From NCBI RefSeq assembly GCF_039538005.1, contig NZ_BAABBO010000019.1:67380-131379 (forward strand): a stretch of DNA of 64,000 bases. The letters are read 5' to 3'. A model generated the notes under the pieces. It was not told where the DNA came from. It saw nothing but the letters and a program-made list of their open reading frames with translations, and made no database searches. Below, one piece after another: positions 34,705-41,730 of this stretch. Source of the DNA: Allohahella marinimesophila. Its GTDB lineage: Bacteria; Pseudomonadota; Gammaproteobacteria; Pseudomonadales; Oleiphilaceae. Numbering within the stretch: the stretch's first letter is position 1; each line of letters starts with the position of its first letter. Position numbers and translations under genes: made by a program.

Positions 34705-35513
34705 TAGTTGGAATCGATCGGCTCGTCTAACAACGGCCGATCTACTCCGTCGATGAGGTCTTTGGCCTTTTCCTTCTCGATAGCCTCCGCAAGGGCCTCC
34801 CTCAAGCCCGCATGCCTGGGCGCCAGATAATGATAGAGCACGACCTCATGCAAGGGGGCGTCGTTCAAGCGCCTGACCAGCTTTGAAGTTGGCCTCATGG
34901 TCTGAGCCAGTTCGGCTGTCATCTGATTTTCCAGACCCACCACGTAGCGCACTCTTTTCTTCTCGAGCATACCGAGCAGTTGCTCTGCTGAATTGACCCA
35001 GATGATCTGCTCTTGCGGCAGGTAGCGCTTGATGGTTTCAAAACCCCGAATGGCCGCAATGGTCTCAGTACCCAGATCCACCCAGCTATTGACGCTATTA
35101 TTCCGATCAAAACCATAGATATGATACCGACTTTCAAATACCGGTACCGGTACGCGTATCAGGTTGGTGTAGCGCGGTTCTATCTGTTCGGCTACGCCAG
35201 CCAGAGCGGCATCGGCAGCGCCCTGGTCAGCCATGACATACATGCGTGCGAGTGGTACGTCAATGGGGACGAGTTCTATGTCCAGCGACTGGTAGGCTGC
35301 GTTGACCATCTGCCAGACGTAGGCCGTGGAATCCTGATCGGCATTCGTCGGTCTGGTGACATAGAGAGCTGTCGCCGGAGCTGACTTCGCCGTGATTTCG
35401 CTGTCCGCGCCTGCGCTCGACGACCAGAGCAGGCAGGTTGATGCAACAGTCAGTAGCAGTGAGCGAATCGGGATGGTGATGGTCGTGGTCCTCTGAGCTG
35501 ACATGGGTGGCAT
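34704..35513 (-). CDS. Periplasmic solute-binding-type protein (SBP family 3-like)
   Basis: A 269-residue exported protein, with a signal peptide in the first 37 residues. The mature sequence resembles the small extracellular solute-binding domains (SBP_bac_3), with two lobes: TALYVTRPTNADQDSTAYVW at the start, the central IRVPVPVFESRYHIYGF, and TIAAIRGFETIKRYLPQEQI. No ABC transporter permease or ATPase is adjacent, so it may be a stand-alone sensor or orphan binding protein. It lies 57 bases downstream of the LysR gene on the same strand and may be cotranscribed with it. The ligand cannot be guessed. Confidence 0.65.
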   Translation of the reverse strand: MPPMSAQRTTTITIPIRSLLLTVASTCLLWSSSAGADSEITAKSAPATALYVTRPTNADQDSTAYVWQMVNAAYQSLDIELVPIDVPLARMYVMADQGAADAALAGVAEQIEPRYTNLIRVPVPVFESRYHIYGFDRNNSVNSWVDLGTETIAAIRGFETIKRYLPQEQIIWVNSAEQLLGMLEKKRVRYVVGLENQMTAELAQTMRPTSKLVRRLNDAPLHEVVLYHYLAPRHAGLREALAEAIEKEKAKDLIDGVDRPLLDEPIDSN

Positions 35514-35570
35514 GATCTATGCCAGCAAAGCCTAATTCTAGAAACAAGCCTCTCAGCTGTCTAATAATGC

Positions 35571-36482
35571 TCAGGCAGATTCCCGACACAGATCGATCCA
35601 CGCAGCCATGGCTGCAGTGAGAAACTTTTTCTTGTGCCAAACCAGGAAGAACTGTCGTCTGAAGTTCCTGGCTTCTGCTTTCAGCTCGACCAGACGACCG
35701 CTTTCCAGCATATCCTCCACCGAAAGTCGCGAGAGACAGGAAATACCGAGCCCAGCCGCGACTGACTGCTTGATGGCTTCGATATGCTGAAGTTCCATGC
35801 GAACGTGCAACTGCGGCAGCAGCCCACTCATTGCGCGCTCGAAAGTCTGTCGGGTCCCCGAGCCCTGTTCGCGAAGGATCCATTCAGCGTCTCGCAGCTC
35901 ATCATCTGACAAAGTCTGTACGGCAGCCTGCCCGCTCTCCTGAATACCTGCTTCAGCCAGTCGGTGTCTGGCCCCGCAGACGAGAATGAGCTCGTCATCC
36001 TGCCAGGGCTCGATGATAAGCTCGGGGTGATTGATCTCTCCTTCGATGAGTCCGACATCGAGTTCAAAATTGATAAGTTTCTCCGATATCCGCCTGGTAT
36101 TGGCTATCTCAAGAGTAGGAGATATAGCAGGATAAAGGTCGACGAATCTCGCCAGCAAAGGGATCGCGTTGTAGTTCCCTATGGACATCGTCGCGCCCAG
36201 GTTGAGTCCGCCTGCATCCTGATGATGCTGCAGGTCCAGTTCGAGGTCGATAGCTCGGTCCAACAGGGCCTGCGCTTTCGGGCGAAGCACCGCGCCGAGA
36301 TCATTGAGTCTGAGCTTTTTACCGGTTCTATCGAAAAGCTGAATGTCGAACTGCTGTTCGAGTGTCTTCAGCGATTCGCTGGCGGCTGATTGGGAAAGGG
36401 AGAGCGCTTCAGCGGCCTGACTCAGATTACCCAGGCGGGCGGTGGCGAGGAACACCTCCAGTTGTCTGAGCGTGAAACGCAT
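35571..36482 (-). CDS. LysR-family regulator, probable FinR-like controller of fpr
   Basis: A 303-residue LysR-type activator. The N-terminal winged helix-turn-helix (FTLRQLEVFLATARLGNLSQ, then AAEALSLSQSAASESLKTLE) is canonical, followed by the periplasmic-binding-like effector domain. It is divergent from ferredoxin-NADP reductase, the same arrangement as FinR and fpr in pseudomonads, where FinR activates fpr under superoxide stress; that role is therefore inferred here. AAGGAGG lies six bases before the ATG, a strong ribosome site. Repeats in the 134-base shared upstream region are candidate binding sites. Confidence 0.85.
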   Translation of the reverse strand: MRFTLRQLEVFLATARLGNLSQAAEALSLSQSAASESLKTLEQQFDIQLFDRTGKKLRLNDLGAVLRPKAQALLDRAIDLELDLQHHQDAGGLNLGATMSIGNYNAIPLLARFVDLYPAISPTLEIANTRRISEKLINFELDVGLIEGEINHPELIIEPWQDDELILVCGARHRLAEAGIQESGQAAVQTLSDDELRDAEWILREQGSGTRQTFERAMSGLLPQLHVRMELQHIEAIKQSVAAGLGISCLSRLSVEDMLESGRLVELKAEARNFRRQFFLVWHKKKFLTAAMAAWIDLCRESA

Positions 36483-36499
36483 GGCTCGCCTCCTTGGTT

Positions 36500-36528
36500 A
36501 TCGGTTAATCCGATTTAGTATATCCGAA
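36500..36528. promoter_or_regulatory. Repeats in the LysR-fpr intergenic region
   Basis: ATCGG (36500-36504) and CCGAT (36510-36514) form an inverted repeat with a five-base centre, and the half-site ATCCGA recurs at 36508-36513 and 36522-36527. LysR-type sites are commonly dyads with a T-N11-A core in a shared divergent promoter, which fits the location. Operator status is inference. Confidence 0.4.
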
Positions 36529-36616
36529 TAATAGGTTTTCCAGTAGAAACCGTACGCGATAGTATGGCTGCAGTCAGGTTAAGGCAGTCACATTCTCTTT
36601 ATTCGGGGTCTTTGGA

Positions 36617-37396
36617 ATGGCAAATCTCAGAACGGAAACGGTCACAAGCGTACATCACTGGAACGATACCCTGTTCAGTTTCAAAACCAGCCGGGACCCC
36701 AGCTTTCGCTTCAAGAACGGCCACTTCATCATGATCGGCCTGGAGCAGGAAGGTGCGGCGCGCCCCTTGATGCGGGCTTACAGTATTGCCAGCGCGAACT
36801 ACGAGGAAGAACTGGAGTTCTTCAGCATCAAGGTTCAGGACGGCCCACTGACATCGAAGCTGCAGAAGATCAAGGTCGGTGACCCGATTGTCATGAGCAA
36901 CAAGCCAACGGGCACGTTGCTCATCGACCACCTGCTGCCAGGTAGAAACCTGTATCTGGTCAGCACCGGTACCGGTCTCGCGCCTTTCATGAGCATCATC
37001 AAGGATCCTGAGACCTACGAAAAATTCGACAAGGTCATTCTGACTCACGGTGTGCGCTTCGTGTCGGAACTGGCTTATCAGGATATGATTCAGAATGAGT
37101 TGCCGCAGAACGAGTTCTTCGGAGAGCTGATCAAGAATCAATTGATCTACTATCCCACCGTGACGCGCGAGCCTTACCACAACAAGGGCCGTCTGACGGA
37201 CCTCATGGAAAGCGGACAGCTATTCCAGGATATTGGTCTGCCGACTTTTGACCTCGAAAGCGACCGCTTCATGGTCTGTGGTAGCCCGAGCATGTTGAAG
37301 GACACCTGCAAGATTCTGGATGAGCGTGGCTTCGTCGAAGCCAGGCAGGGCGACTTCGGTCACTATGTTATCGAACGCGCTTTCGTAGAGAGCTGA
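36617..37396 (+). CDS. fpr: Ferredoxin--NADP reductase
   Basis: FAD enzyme that moves electrons between NADP(H) and ferredoxin or flavodoxin. The FAD motif RAYSIAS is near residue 54, and the NADP-binding STGTGLAPFMSI near 115. The length (259) and the C-terminal HYVIERAFVES match the pseudomonad FprA subclass, which ends with a short extension after the final aromatic. The ATG at 36617 has a weak TTTGGA upstream. The divergent LysR gene suggests oxidative-stress control. Convergent with nth, with only 13 bases between the stop codons. Confidence 0.95.
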   Translation: MANLRTETVTSVHHWNDTLFSFKTSRDPSFRFKNGHFIMIGLEQEGAARPLMRAYSIASANYEEELEFFSIKVQDGPLTSKLQKIKVGDPIVMSNKPTGTLLIDHLLPGRNLYLVSTGTGLAPFMSIIKDPETYEKFDKVILTHGVRFVSELAYQDMIQNELPQNEFFGELIKNQLIYYPTVTREPYHNKGRLTDLMESGQLFQDIGLPTFDLESDRFMVCGSPSMLKDTCKILDERGFVEARQGDFGHYVIERAFVES

Positions 37397-37409
37397 TCAT
37401 AACTGGTGG

Positions 37410-38042
37410 CTACAGGTTCTTGTGCCTGTAGTCGCATAGATCACTTACAGCGCAGGCCATGCAACGTGGTTTGCGGGCGATGCAGATATAACGACCATGC
37501 AGGATGAGCCAGTGATGGGCATCCTGTAGAAATGCCTTCGGCACGTTCTTCAATAGTTTTTTCTCGACTTCCAGAACAGTCTTGCCCGGCGCTAATCCTG
37601 TGCGGTTGCTCACCCGGAAAATATGCGTATCGACAGCCATCGTCGGCTGACCAAAGGCTGTATTCAGAACCACGTTGGCGGTTTTCCTGCCGACGCCTGG
37701 TAAGGCTTCCAGCGCCGCCCGGTCAGCTGGCACCTGGCCCTCATGCTGTTCGACGAGCTGCCGGCAGGTTTTCATGACGTTTTCAGCCTTGGTGTTGTAC
37801 AGACCAATGGTGCGCACGTGAGATTTGAGGCCCTCGAGTCCGAGATCCAGAATGGCCTGAGGCGTCGGTGCAACGGGAAACAGCTTTCTGGTGGCCTTGT
37901 TAACGCCAACGTCAGTGGCCTGCGCGGAGAGTATGACTGCGATCAACAATTGAAACTCGTCGGCGTACTCAAGCTCTGTCTTCGGCTCCGGATTTTCCTC
38001 CCGGAAAATCTCGAACATCTTTTGCCGTGTCTGTTTATTCAT
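37410..38042 (-). CDS. nth: Endonuclease III
   Basis: Bifunctional DNA glycosylase and AP lyase for oxidised pyrimidines. The 210-residue protein has the helix-hairpin-helix LPGVGRKTANVVL with the catalytic lysine, the catalytic aspartate in VDTHIFRVSNR, and a C-terminal 4Fe-4S loop with spacing C-x6-C-x2-C-x5-C. ATG at 38042 overlaps the rnfE stop by four bases; the frame extends to 38144 only within rnfE. The rnf-nth linkage is common in the class. A seven-base-pair hairpin (37410-37431) overlaps the 3' end and may end fpr transcription from the other side. Confidence 0.97.
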   Translation of the reverse strand: MNKQTRQKMFEIFREENPEPKTELEYADEFQLLIAVILSAQATDVGVNKATRKLFPVAPTPQAILDLGLEGLKSHVRTIGLYNTKAENVMKTCRQLVEQHEGQVPADRAALEALPGVGRKTANVVLNTAFGQPTMAVDTHIFRVSNRTGLAPGKTVLEVEKKLLKNVPKAFLQDAHHWLILHGRYICIARKPRCMACAVSDLCDYRHKNL

Positions 38043-38641
38043 GATGTCCGGATACCTCTGACACAGGCTACCAACAGGCCCAATACGATGAATGCGCCTG
38101 GTGGCAGTGTAACTACCAATACCTGTAGCGAAATGCCGAGCCACTCTCTTATTCCGCCCAGAACGACTATGACGAGCAGGAAGCCTATACCCATGGCGGC
38201 GGCATCCGCGATCGCCATCGGCACTGGCTGTCGGCTGGCAAATGCTTCTGCACGAGCGAGTATCAGGCAGTTCGTCACGATAAGTGGGATGAAAATGCCG
38301 AGGTTGCGATAGAGTGATATCGAATAGGCCTGCATGAGCAGCTCGACACAGGTGACCGCCGAAGCAATGACGAGCACAAAAACAGGGAGGCGAACTTCTG
38401 CTGCAATAGAGTGCCGTAGTAACGAGATGAGTGTGCTGGACAGCATCAATACGAACAACGTCGCCAGGCCAAGGCCGAGCGCATTCTGCACCGTATTACT
38501 CACTGCCAGCAGTGGGCAGAGTCCCAGCAGCTGAACGGTGGCTGCATTGTTGGTCCACAGGCCCTGCCTGAACAGCCGGCCTGCTTCAGGGGTCGCAGTG
38601 GCGGGAGAAGTCTGCGTTACGGAAGTGGCGGCTGTTGTCAT
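38039..38641 (-). CDS. rnfE: Rnf/Rsx electron transport complex subunit E
   Basis: Integral membrane subunit (200 residues, about six hydrophobic helices) of the Rnf/Rsx ion-translocating ferredoxin:NAD oxidoreductase. It shows the family segments NNAATVQLLGLCPLLAVSNT and RNLGIFIPLIVTNCLILARAEAFAS. The N-terminal 20 residues are Thr/Ala-rich. The start overlaps the rnfG stop (ATGA) and the end overlaps the nth start. The same complex, as Rsx, helps keep SoxR reduced together with RseC, which is also encoded in this window. Confidence 0.94.
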   Translation of the reverse strand: MTTAATSVTQTSPATATPEAGRLFRQGLWTNNAATVQLLGLCPLLAVSNTVQNALGLGLATLFVLMLSSTLISLLRHSIAAEVRLPVFVLVIASAVTCVELLMQAYSISLYRNLGIFIPLIVTNCLILARAEAFASRQPVPMAIADAAAMGIGFLLVIVVLGGIREWLGISLQVLVVTLPPGAFIVLGLLVACVRGIRTS

Positions 38642-39261
38642 GAGCCTGTGTGGCTCATCAACTGATCACGGTTCTGGCGCGCGAATCGCAGCGCCTTCTC
38701 AACAGCATCTTCTACCGCCGATGCGCTGATGGTGGCACCACTGAGCGCATCGATGTCGTTGACCGTCGCTTTTCCACGGAAGTTCTCAAGCCATGCGCTC
38801 TTGTCAGCCTCTATCCTGTCGCCGATACCTGGCGTTTCCCGATGTCGACTGACCTGGACTGCGACGATGGCTGGCGACTGCTGCTCCCTCACTATAGCTA
38901 CCCCGGTGATGACATCGATTCGGCCATTGTAACCGCGACTGCTGAAGGTGGGTATGGCGAATACCGGGGCGCCAGCACTTTGACTGTTCAAATGAATGGC
39001 GTGAGCCGGATCGATTAATTCGCTGTTCTGCCAGCACTGTGGACAGCGCTGCCTGTCCGGCAGCTGCACGATGTCCTCATAATCGACCGGCTCTAAACCC
39101 GTGGCCGGTTGAAGCACTGCAGACAGTCTCTGTTGGAACCAACGTGCCTCTGCCGCCTGAATAGGGGCCCGTGTGAGCAGGTATACCGCTGTGACCAGTG
39201 CAGCAGAGACCGCTGCAAACAGGGCGAGCGTGACGGCTGGCGACTGCGGGAAACGCATCAT
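38638..39261 (-). CDS. rnfG: Rnf/Rsx electron transport complex subunit G, FMN-binding
   Basis: Periplasm-facing subunit with covalently bound FMN. The 207-residue protein has an N-terminal membrane helix (about 9-30) and the flavin-attachment motif ALSGATISASAV near residue 175, where threonine carries FMN. HRETPGIGDRIE is the other conserved segment. A CPQC pair lies near residues 71-74, in a region not usually cysteine-bearing in this family. ATG at 39261 overlaps the rnfD stop; the track of the frame further upstream lies within rnfD and is rejected. Confidence 0.92.
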   Translation of the reverse strand: MMRFPQSPAVTLALFAAVSAALVTAVYLLTRAPIQAAEARWFQQRLSAVLQPATGLEPVDYEDIVQLPDRQRCPQCWQNSELIDPAHAIHLNSQSAGAPVFAIPTFSSRGYNGRIDVITGVAIVREQQSPAIVAVQVSRHRETPGIGDRIEADKSAWLENFRGKATVNDIDALSGATISASAVEDAVEKALRFARQNRDQLMSHTGS

Positions 39262-40319
39262 CGCCCCTGTATGCCCCGAGTGGCCTTTGAATGGCCGTAG
39301 ACCCTGGGGCGGGTATAGTAGTCCAGAAGCGGCACACACAGATTCATGAGTAAAACAGCGAAGGCTATGCCATCAGGCCAGGCGCTGTAGCGTCGGATCA
39401 GGAACAGCAAAAGGCCGATACCCGCCCCGAACAGCAGCTGTCCCTGGCGACTGGTGGCGGCCGTAACAGGATCAGTCGCTATAAAGAATGCACCAAGCAT
39501 TACAGCACCGGAGCTCAGTTGAAACAGGGAGAACGACAGGACCTGATCGCCGGATGGACTGGCAATCAGACTGCAGAGCGTAAAGGCCGTCAGCATGCTC
39601 ACAGGTATCTGCCAACGTATGAGGCCCCGGGATAGAAGAATTAAGCCACCAACCAGAAAAGCCAGGTTGATCATCTGCCATGCAAAGGTTGTAGCATCAA
39701 TCGTGAGCTGGGCCCCCTGGGAAAGGTCTCGTACCAGCGCCTGTTTGTACTGATCGAGCGGTGTTGCGGCAGAGATGGCGTCGGCAAGTACCTGACCTCT
39801 ATCATCGATAAGCATGACCGCAGAACCGGTCGCCGCATCCGGCCAGCCCTGAGTCAGCTGCAGGGGAAACGATACCAGTACGAGTGCATAGCCAGTCATG
39901 GCCGGATTGAAGATATTCTGTCCCAGCCCACCATAAACATGCTTACCGAGCCCGACACCCAGTATTGCGGCGAGGCTTGCGAGCCACCAAGGTGCCAGCG
40001 GTGGAAAACAGAGGCCGACCAGCCATCCTGCCAGCAACGCGGATCCGTCCTTCAGGTGACGCCAGACTGATCGACCTCTCAGCAGGGCCGCCAGACTCTC
40101 CATGGCGAGTGCACCGGCCAGCGCTGCACAGAGCTGAAGCAGCACGCCAGCACCAAAAAACCAGAGCATGGCAAGCAGACCCGGCAGGGTGCACATCAGA
40201 ACGGTCAACATGACCATCTGTGCGCTGGCGGGTCTGGTCGGGACGCCGCTGGGTCCAGTCGTATCTGCAGAAAGCAGCTGCCGAATCCAGTGCAGGCGAG
40301 GGGTGTGATTGTGGCTCAT
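39258..40319 (-). CDS. rnfD: Rnf/Rsx electron transport complex subunit D, FMN-binding
   Basis: Large membrane subunit (353 residues) of the Rnf/Rsx complex, with eight or more hydrophobic segments and the covalent FMN motif SAATPLD near residue 184. The segment YGGLGQNIFNPAMTGYALV is diagnostic for RnfD/NqrB. It is the first of the recognisable rnf genes here; no rnfA, rnfB or rnfC lies upstream, where a plus-strand WYL regulator starts instead. A short frame ends ten bases ahead of its ATG. Confidence 0.95.
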   Translation of the reverse strand: MSHNHTPRLHWIRQLLSADTTGPSGVPTRPASAQMVMLTVLMCTLPGLLAMLWFFGAGVLLQLCAALAGALAMESLAALLRGRSVWRHLKDGSALLAGWLVGLCFPPLAPWWLASLAAILGVGLGKHVYGGLGQNIFNPAMTGYALVLVSFPLQLTQGWPDAATGSAVMLIDDRGQVLADAISAATPLDQYKQALVRDLSQGAQLTIDATTFAWQMINLAFLVGGLILLSRGLIRWQIPVSMLTAFTLCSLIASPSGDQVLSFSLFQLSSGAVMLGAFFIATDPVTAATSRQGQLLFGAGIGLLLFLIRRYSAWPDGIAFAVLLMNLCVPLLDYYTRPRVYGHSKATRGIQGR

Positions 40320-40329
40320 CGCCGCAAGG

Positions 40330-40476
40330 CTATTTTATCGGCTGTATCAGCACAAGGTGCATTGCCGTCCCGGCGAAAATTTTATCCAGCATGTTGCTGA
40401 GATCATCGATGTGGCTGCTGGTGATTCGAAAACGGAAACGGGTGCCCCGGCTGGTGATGGCATTGATTCGATACAT
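40330..40476 (-). CDS. Putative 48-residue protein at the head of the rnfDGE-nth operon
   Basis: A short gene I do not recognise. ATG at 40476 is preceded at six bases by GAGGAT, a better ribosome site than any neighbour's. The product (MYRINAITSRGTRFRFRITS, SSHIDDLSNML, then DKIFAGTAMHLVLIQPIK) alternates beta-like and helical segments in a compact beta-alpha-beta pattern with no membrane segment. Codon third positions look like those of neighbouring genes. It ends ten bases before the rnfD ATG on the same strand, so it would be cotranscribed and coupled. The frame continues upstream to 40527. Confidence 0.55.
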   Translation of the reverse strand: MYRINAITSRGTRFRFRITSSHIDDLSNMLDKIFAGTAMHLVLIQPIK

Positions 40477-40560
40477 ACGCAGATCCTCGATAAACAATGA
40501 ACCCGGAATTGCCCGGGAGATGGACATTTCCGATCGACGAGCCTAGTCTAAGCCAGCAAA

Positions 40561-40577
40561 ACGACAAATTATGTCGT
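40561..40577. promoter_or_regulatory. Palindrome just upstream of the WYL regulator
   Basis: ACGACA (40561-40566) and TGTCGT (40572-40577) are perfect arms around AATTA, ending 20 bases before the regulator's ATG at 40598 and 84 bases upstream of the start of the divergent rnf-head gene. The position and symmetry suit an autoregulatory operator for the WYL protein, or a site in the divergent promoter. The gap from 40477 holds no other gene. Confidence 0.5.
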
Positions 40578-40597
40578 CAACTGGATGAAATCACAGT

Positions 40598-41722
40598 ATG
40601 CAGACTTTTGTCAGACGACTCGCCATTCTCGATTTTCTGCGTCGGACCTCTACCCCACGCTCTACCGAGGCCATCCTTGAACATCTTCAGGATCAGGGTT
40701 ATCTCGATGACGATGGCGGTCGCCGGCGTGATAGTCAGCTCCGGGTAGTGCAACGCGATCTGAAGTTTCTGCTGGGTGATGACCCTGGGTTCTTCGATGC
40801 CTACCCGCGTGAGGCGGACGAAGATGAGGACGATCCGCTCAACCCCTTTGGCCTGCGAAGCGTGCCTGCTGCGGGGAAGGGACGGGCGTGGATGCTAGAT
40901 CCGCTGGACAGACAGCGCTTCGATTTCGAAAAGATGCCGGGCTACCTGGCTGTCGCCTTTGCAATGACCGCGAAGCATCTTTCCCATCTGCTGCCACAGA
41001 ATACCCTCAATGAGATGACCGCGTTTTTCGCTGAAGCGGAGCGGGTTCTGCAGCGGTCCGAGCGAAAACTCGCGCCTCAGCACTATCTTCGGCTCAGGGA
41101 CTCCATCGAGTTCTACCAGCGCGGACAGTCGCTGGAGTCTCCAGATTTCGATATGCGCTGGCTGGATACCATCTACCAGGCAATTATCAGGGGGCAGGGA
41201 ATTGAAATTGTCTACAGTGTGGCTCCGGCAGAACGCAATGCCGGCAAGACCTATCGTCTCAGCCCTTTAGGGGTCGTGCTCATGCTGCCAAAGCTGTATC
41301 TTGTGGCGCGGAACGAAGCTGGCGAATTTCGCCATTTTCTGTTGCATCGAATCCGCCACGTCGAATTGCTTCGACAAAGCTTTTCGGATGACGACTTCTC
41401 GCTGCAGGCCTATCTCGATGCGGGGCACATGGATGTATTCGTCGACAACACAGACAGGGGTAACTACGAGCTGAAACTACTGATTTCGCGGCAGCAGGGT
41501 GACAAATTGCTCGAAGACCTGGGTGATTATCCGCTGAACGGGACACAAACCGTTACGCTTGAGTCCGCCACAGAAGCAATCGTTCGAGTACGGGTTCGTC
41601 GTACTATCCAGCTTAGAAACTGGATTCTCTCCCTCGGGAGCCGCGCTACAGTCTTGCAGCCTGACATTATCAGGCAGGATATTCGGGCAGTGCTGGCTGC
41701 AAGTCTTCAGAATTACAACTAA
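40598..41722 (+). CDS. WYL-domain transcriptional regulator
   Basis: A 374-residue regulator. An N-terminal winged helix (about 1-60, RRLAILDFLRRTSTPRSTEA then ILEHLQDQG) is followed by a linker, and the C-terminal WYL domain (about 195-290) with YRLSPLGVVLMLPKLYLVAR, in which the Trp of the name motif is replaced (KLYLVA). WYL proteins sense small ligands, often nucleotides or nucleic acids, and repress or activate DNA-damage, phage-defence or metabolic genes; none of these targets can be named here. It is followed by tamA after only eight bases and so may be cotranscribed with tamA-tamB. A palindrome sits in its promoter region. Confidence 0.85.
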   Translation: MQTFVRRLAILDFLRRTSTPRSTEAILEHLQDQGYLDDDGGRRRDSQLRVVQRDLKFLLGDDPGFFDAYPREADEDEDDPLNPFGLRSVPAAGKGRAWMLDPLDRQRFDFEKMPGYLAVAFAMTAKHLSHLLPQNTLNEMTAFFAEAERVLQRSERKLAPQHYLRLRDSIEFYQRGQSLESPDFDMRWLDTIYQAIIRGQGIEIVYSVAPAERNAGKTYRLSPLGVVLMLPKLYLVARNEAGEFRHFLLHRIRHVELLRQSFSDDDFSLQAYLDAGHMDVFVDNTDRGNYELKLLISRQQGDKLLEDLGDYPLNGTQTVTLESATEAIVRVRVRRTIQLRNWILSLGSRATVLQPDIIRQDIRAVLAASLQNYN

Positions 41723-41730
41723 CGGTATTT

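Noticed and set aside
40220..40546. 108-codon plus-strand frame upstream of the WYL gene
   Set aside because: It is antisense to rnfD and to the better-supported 48-codon minus-strand frame.
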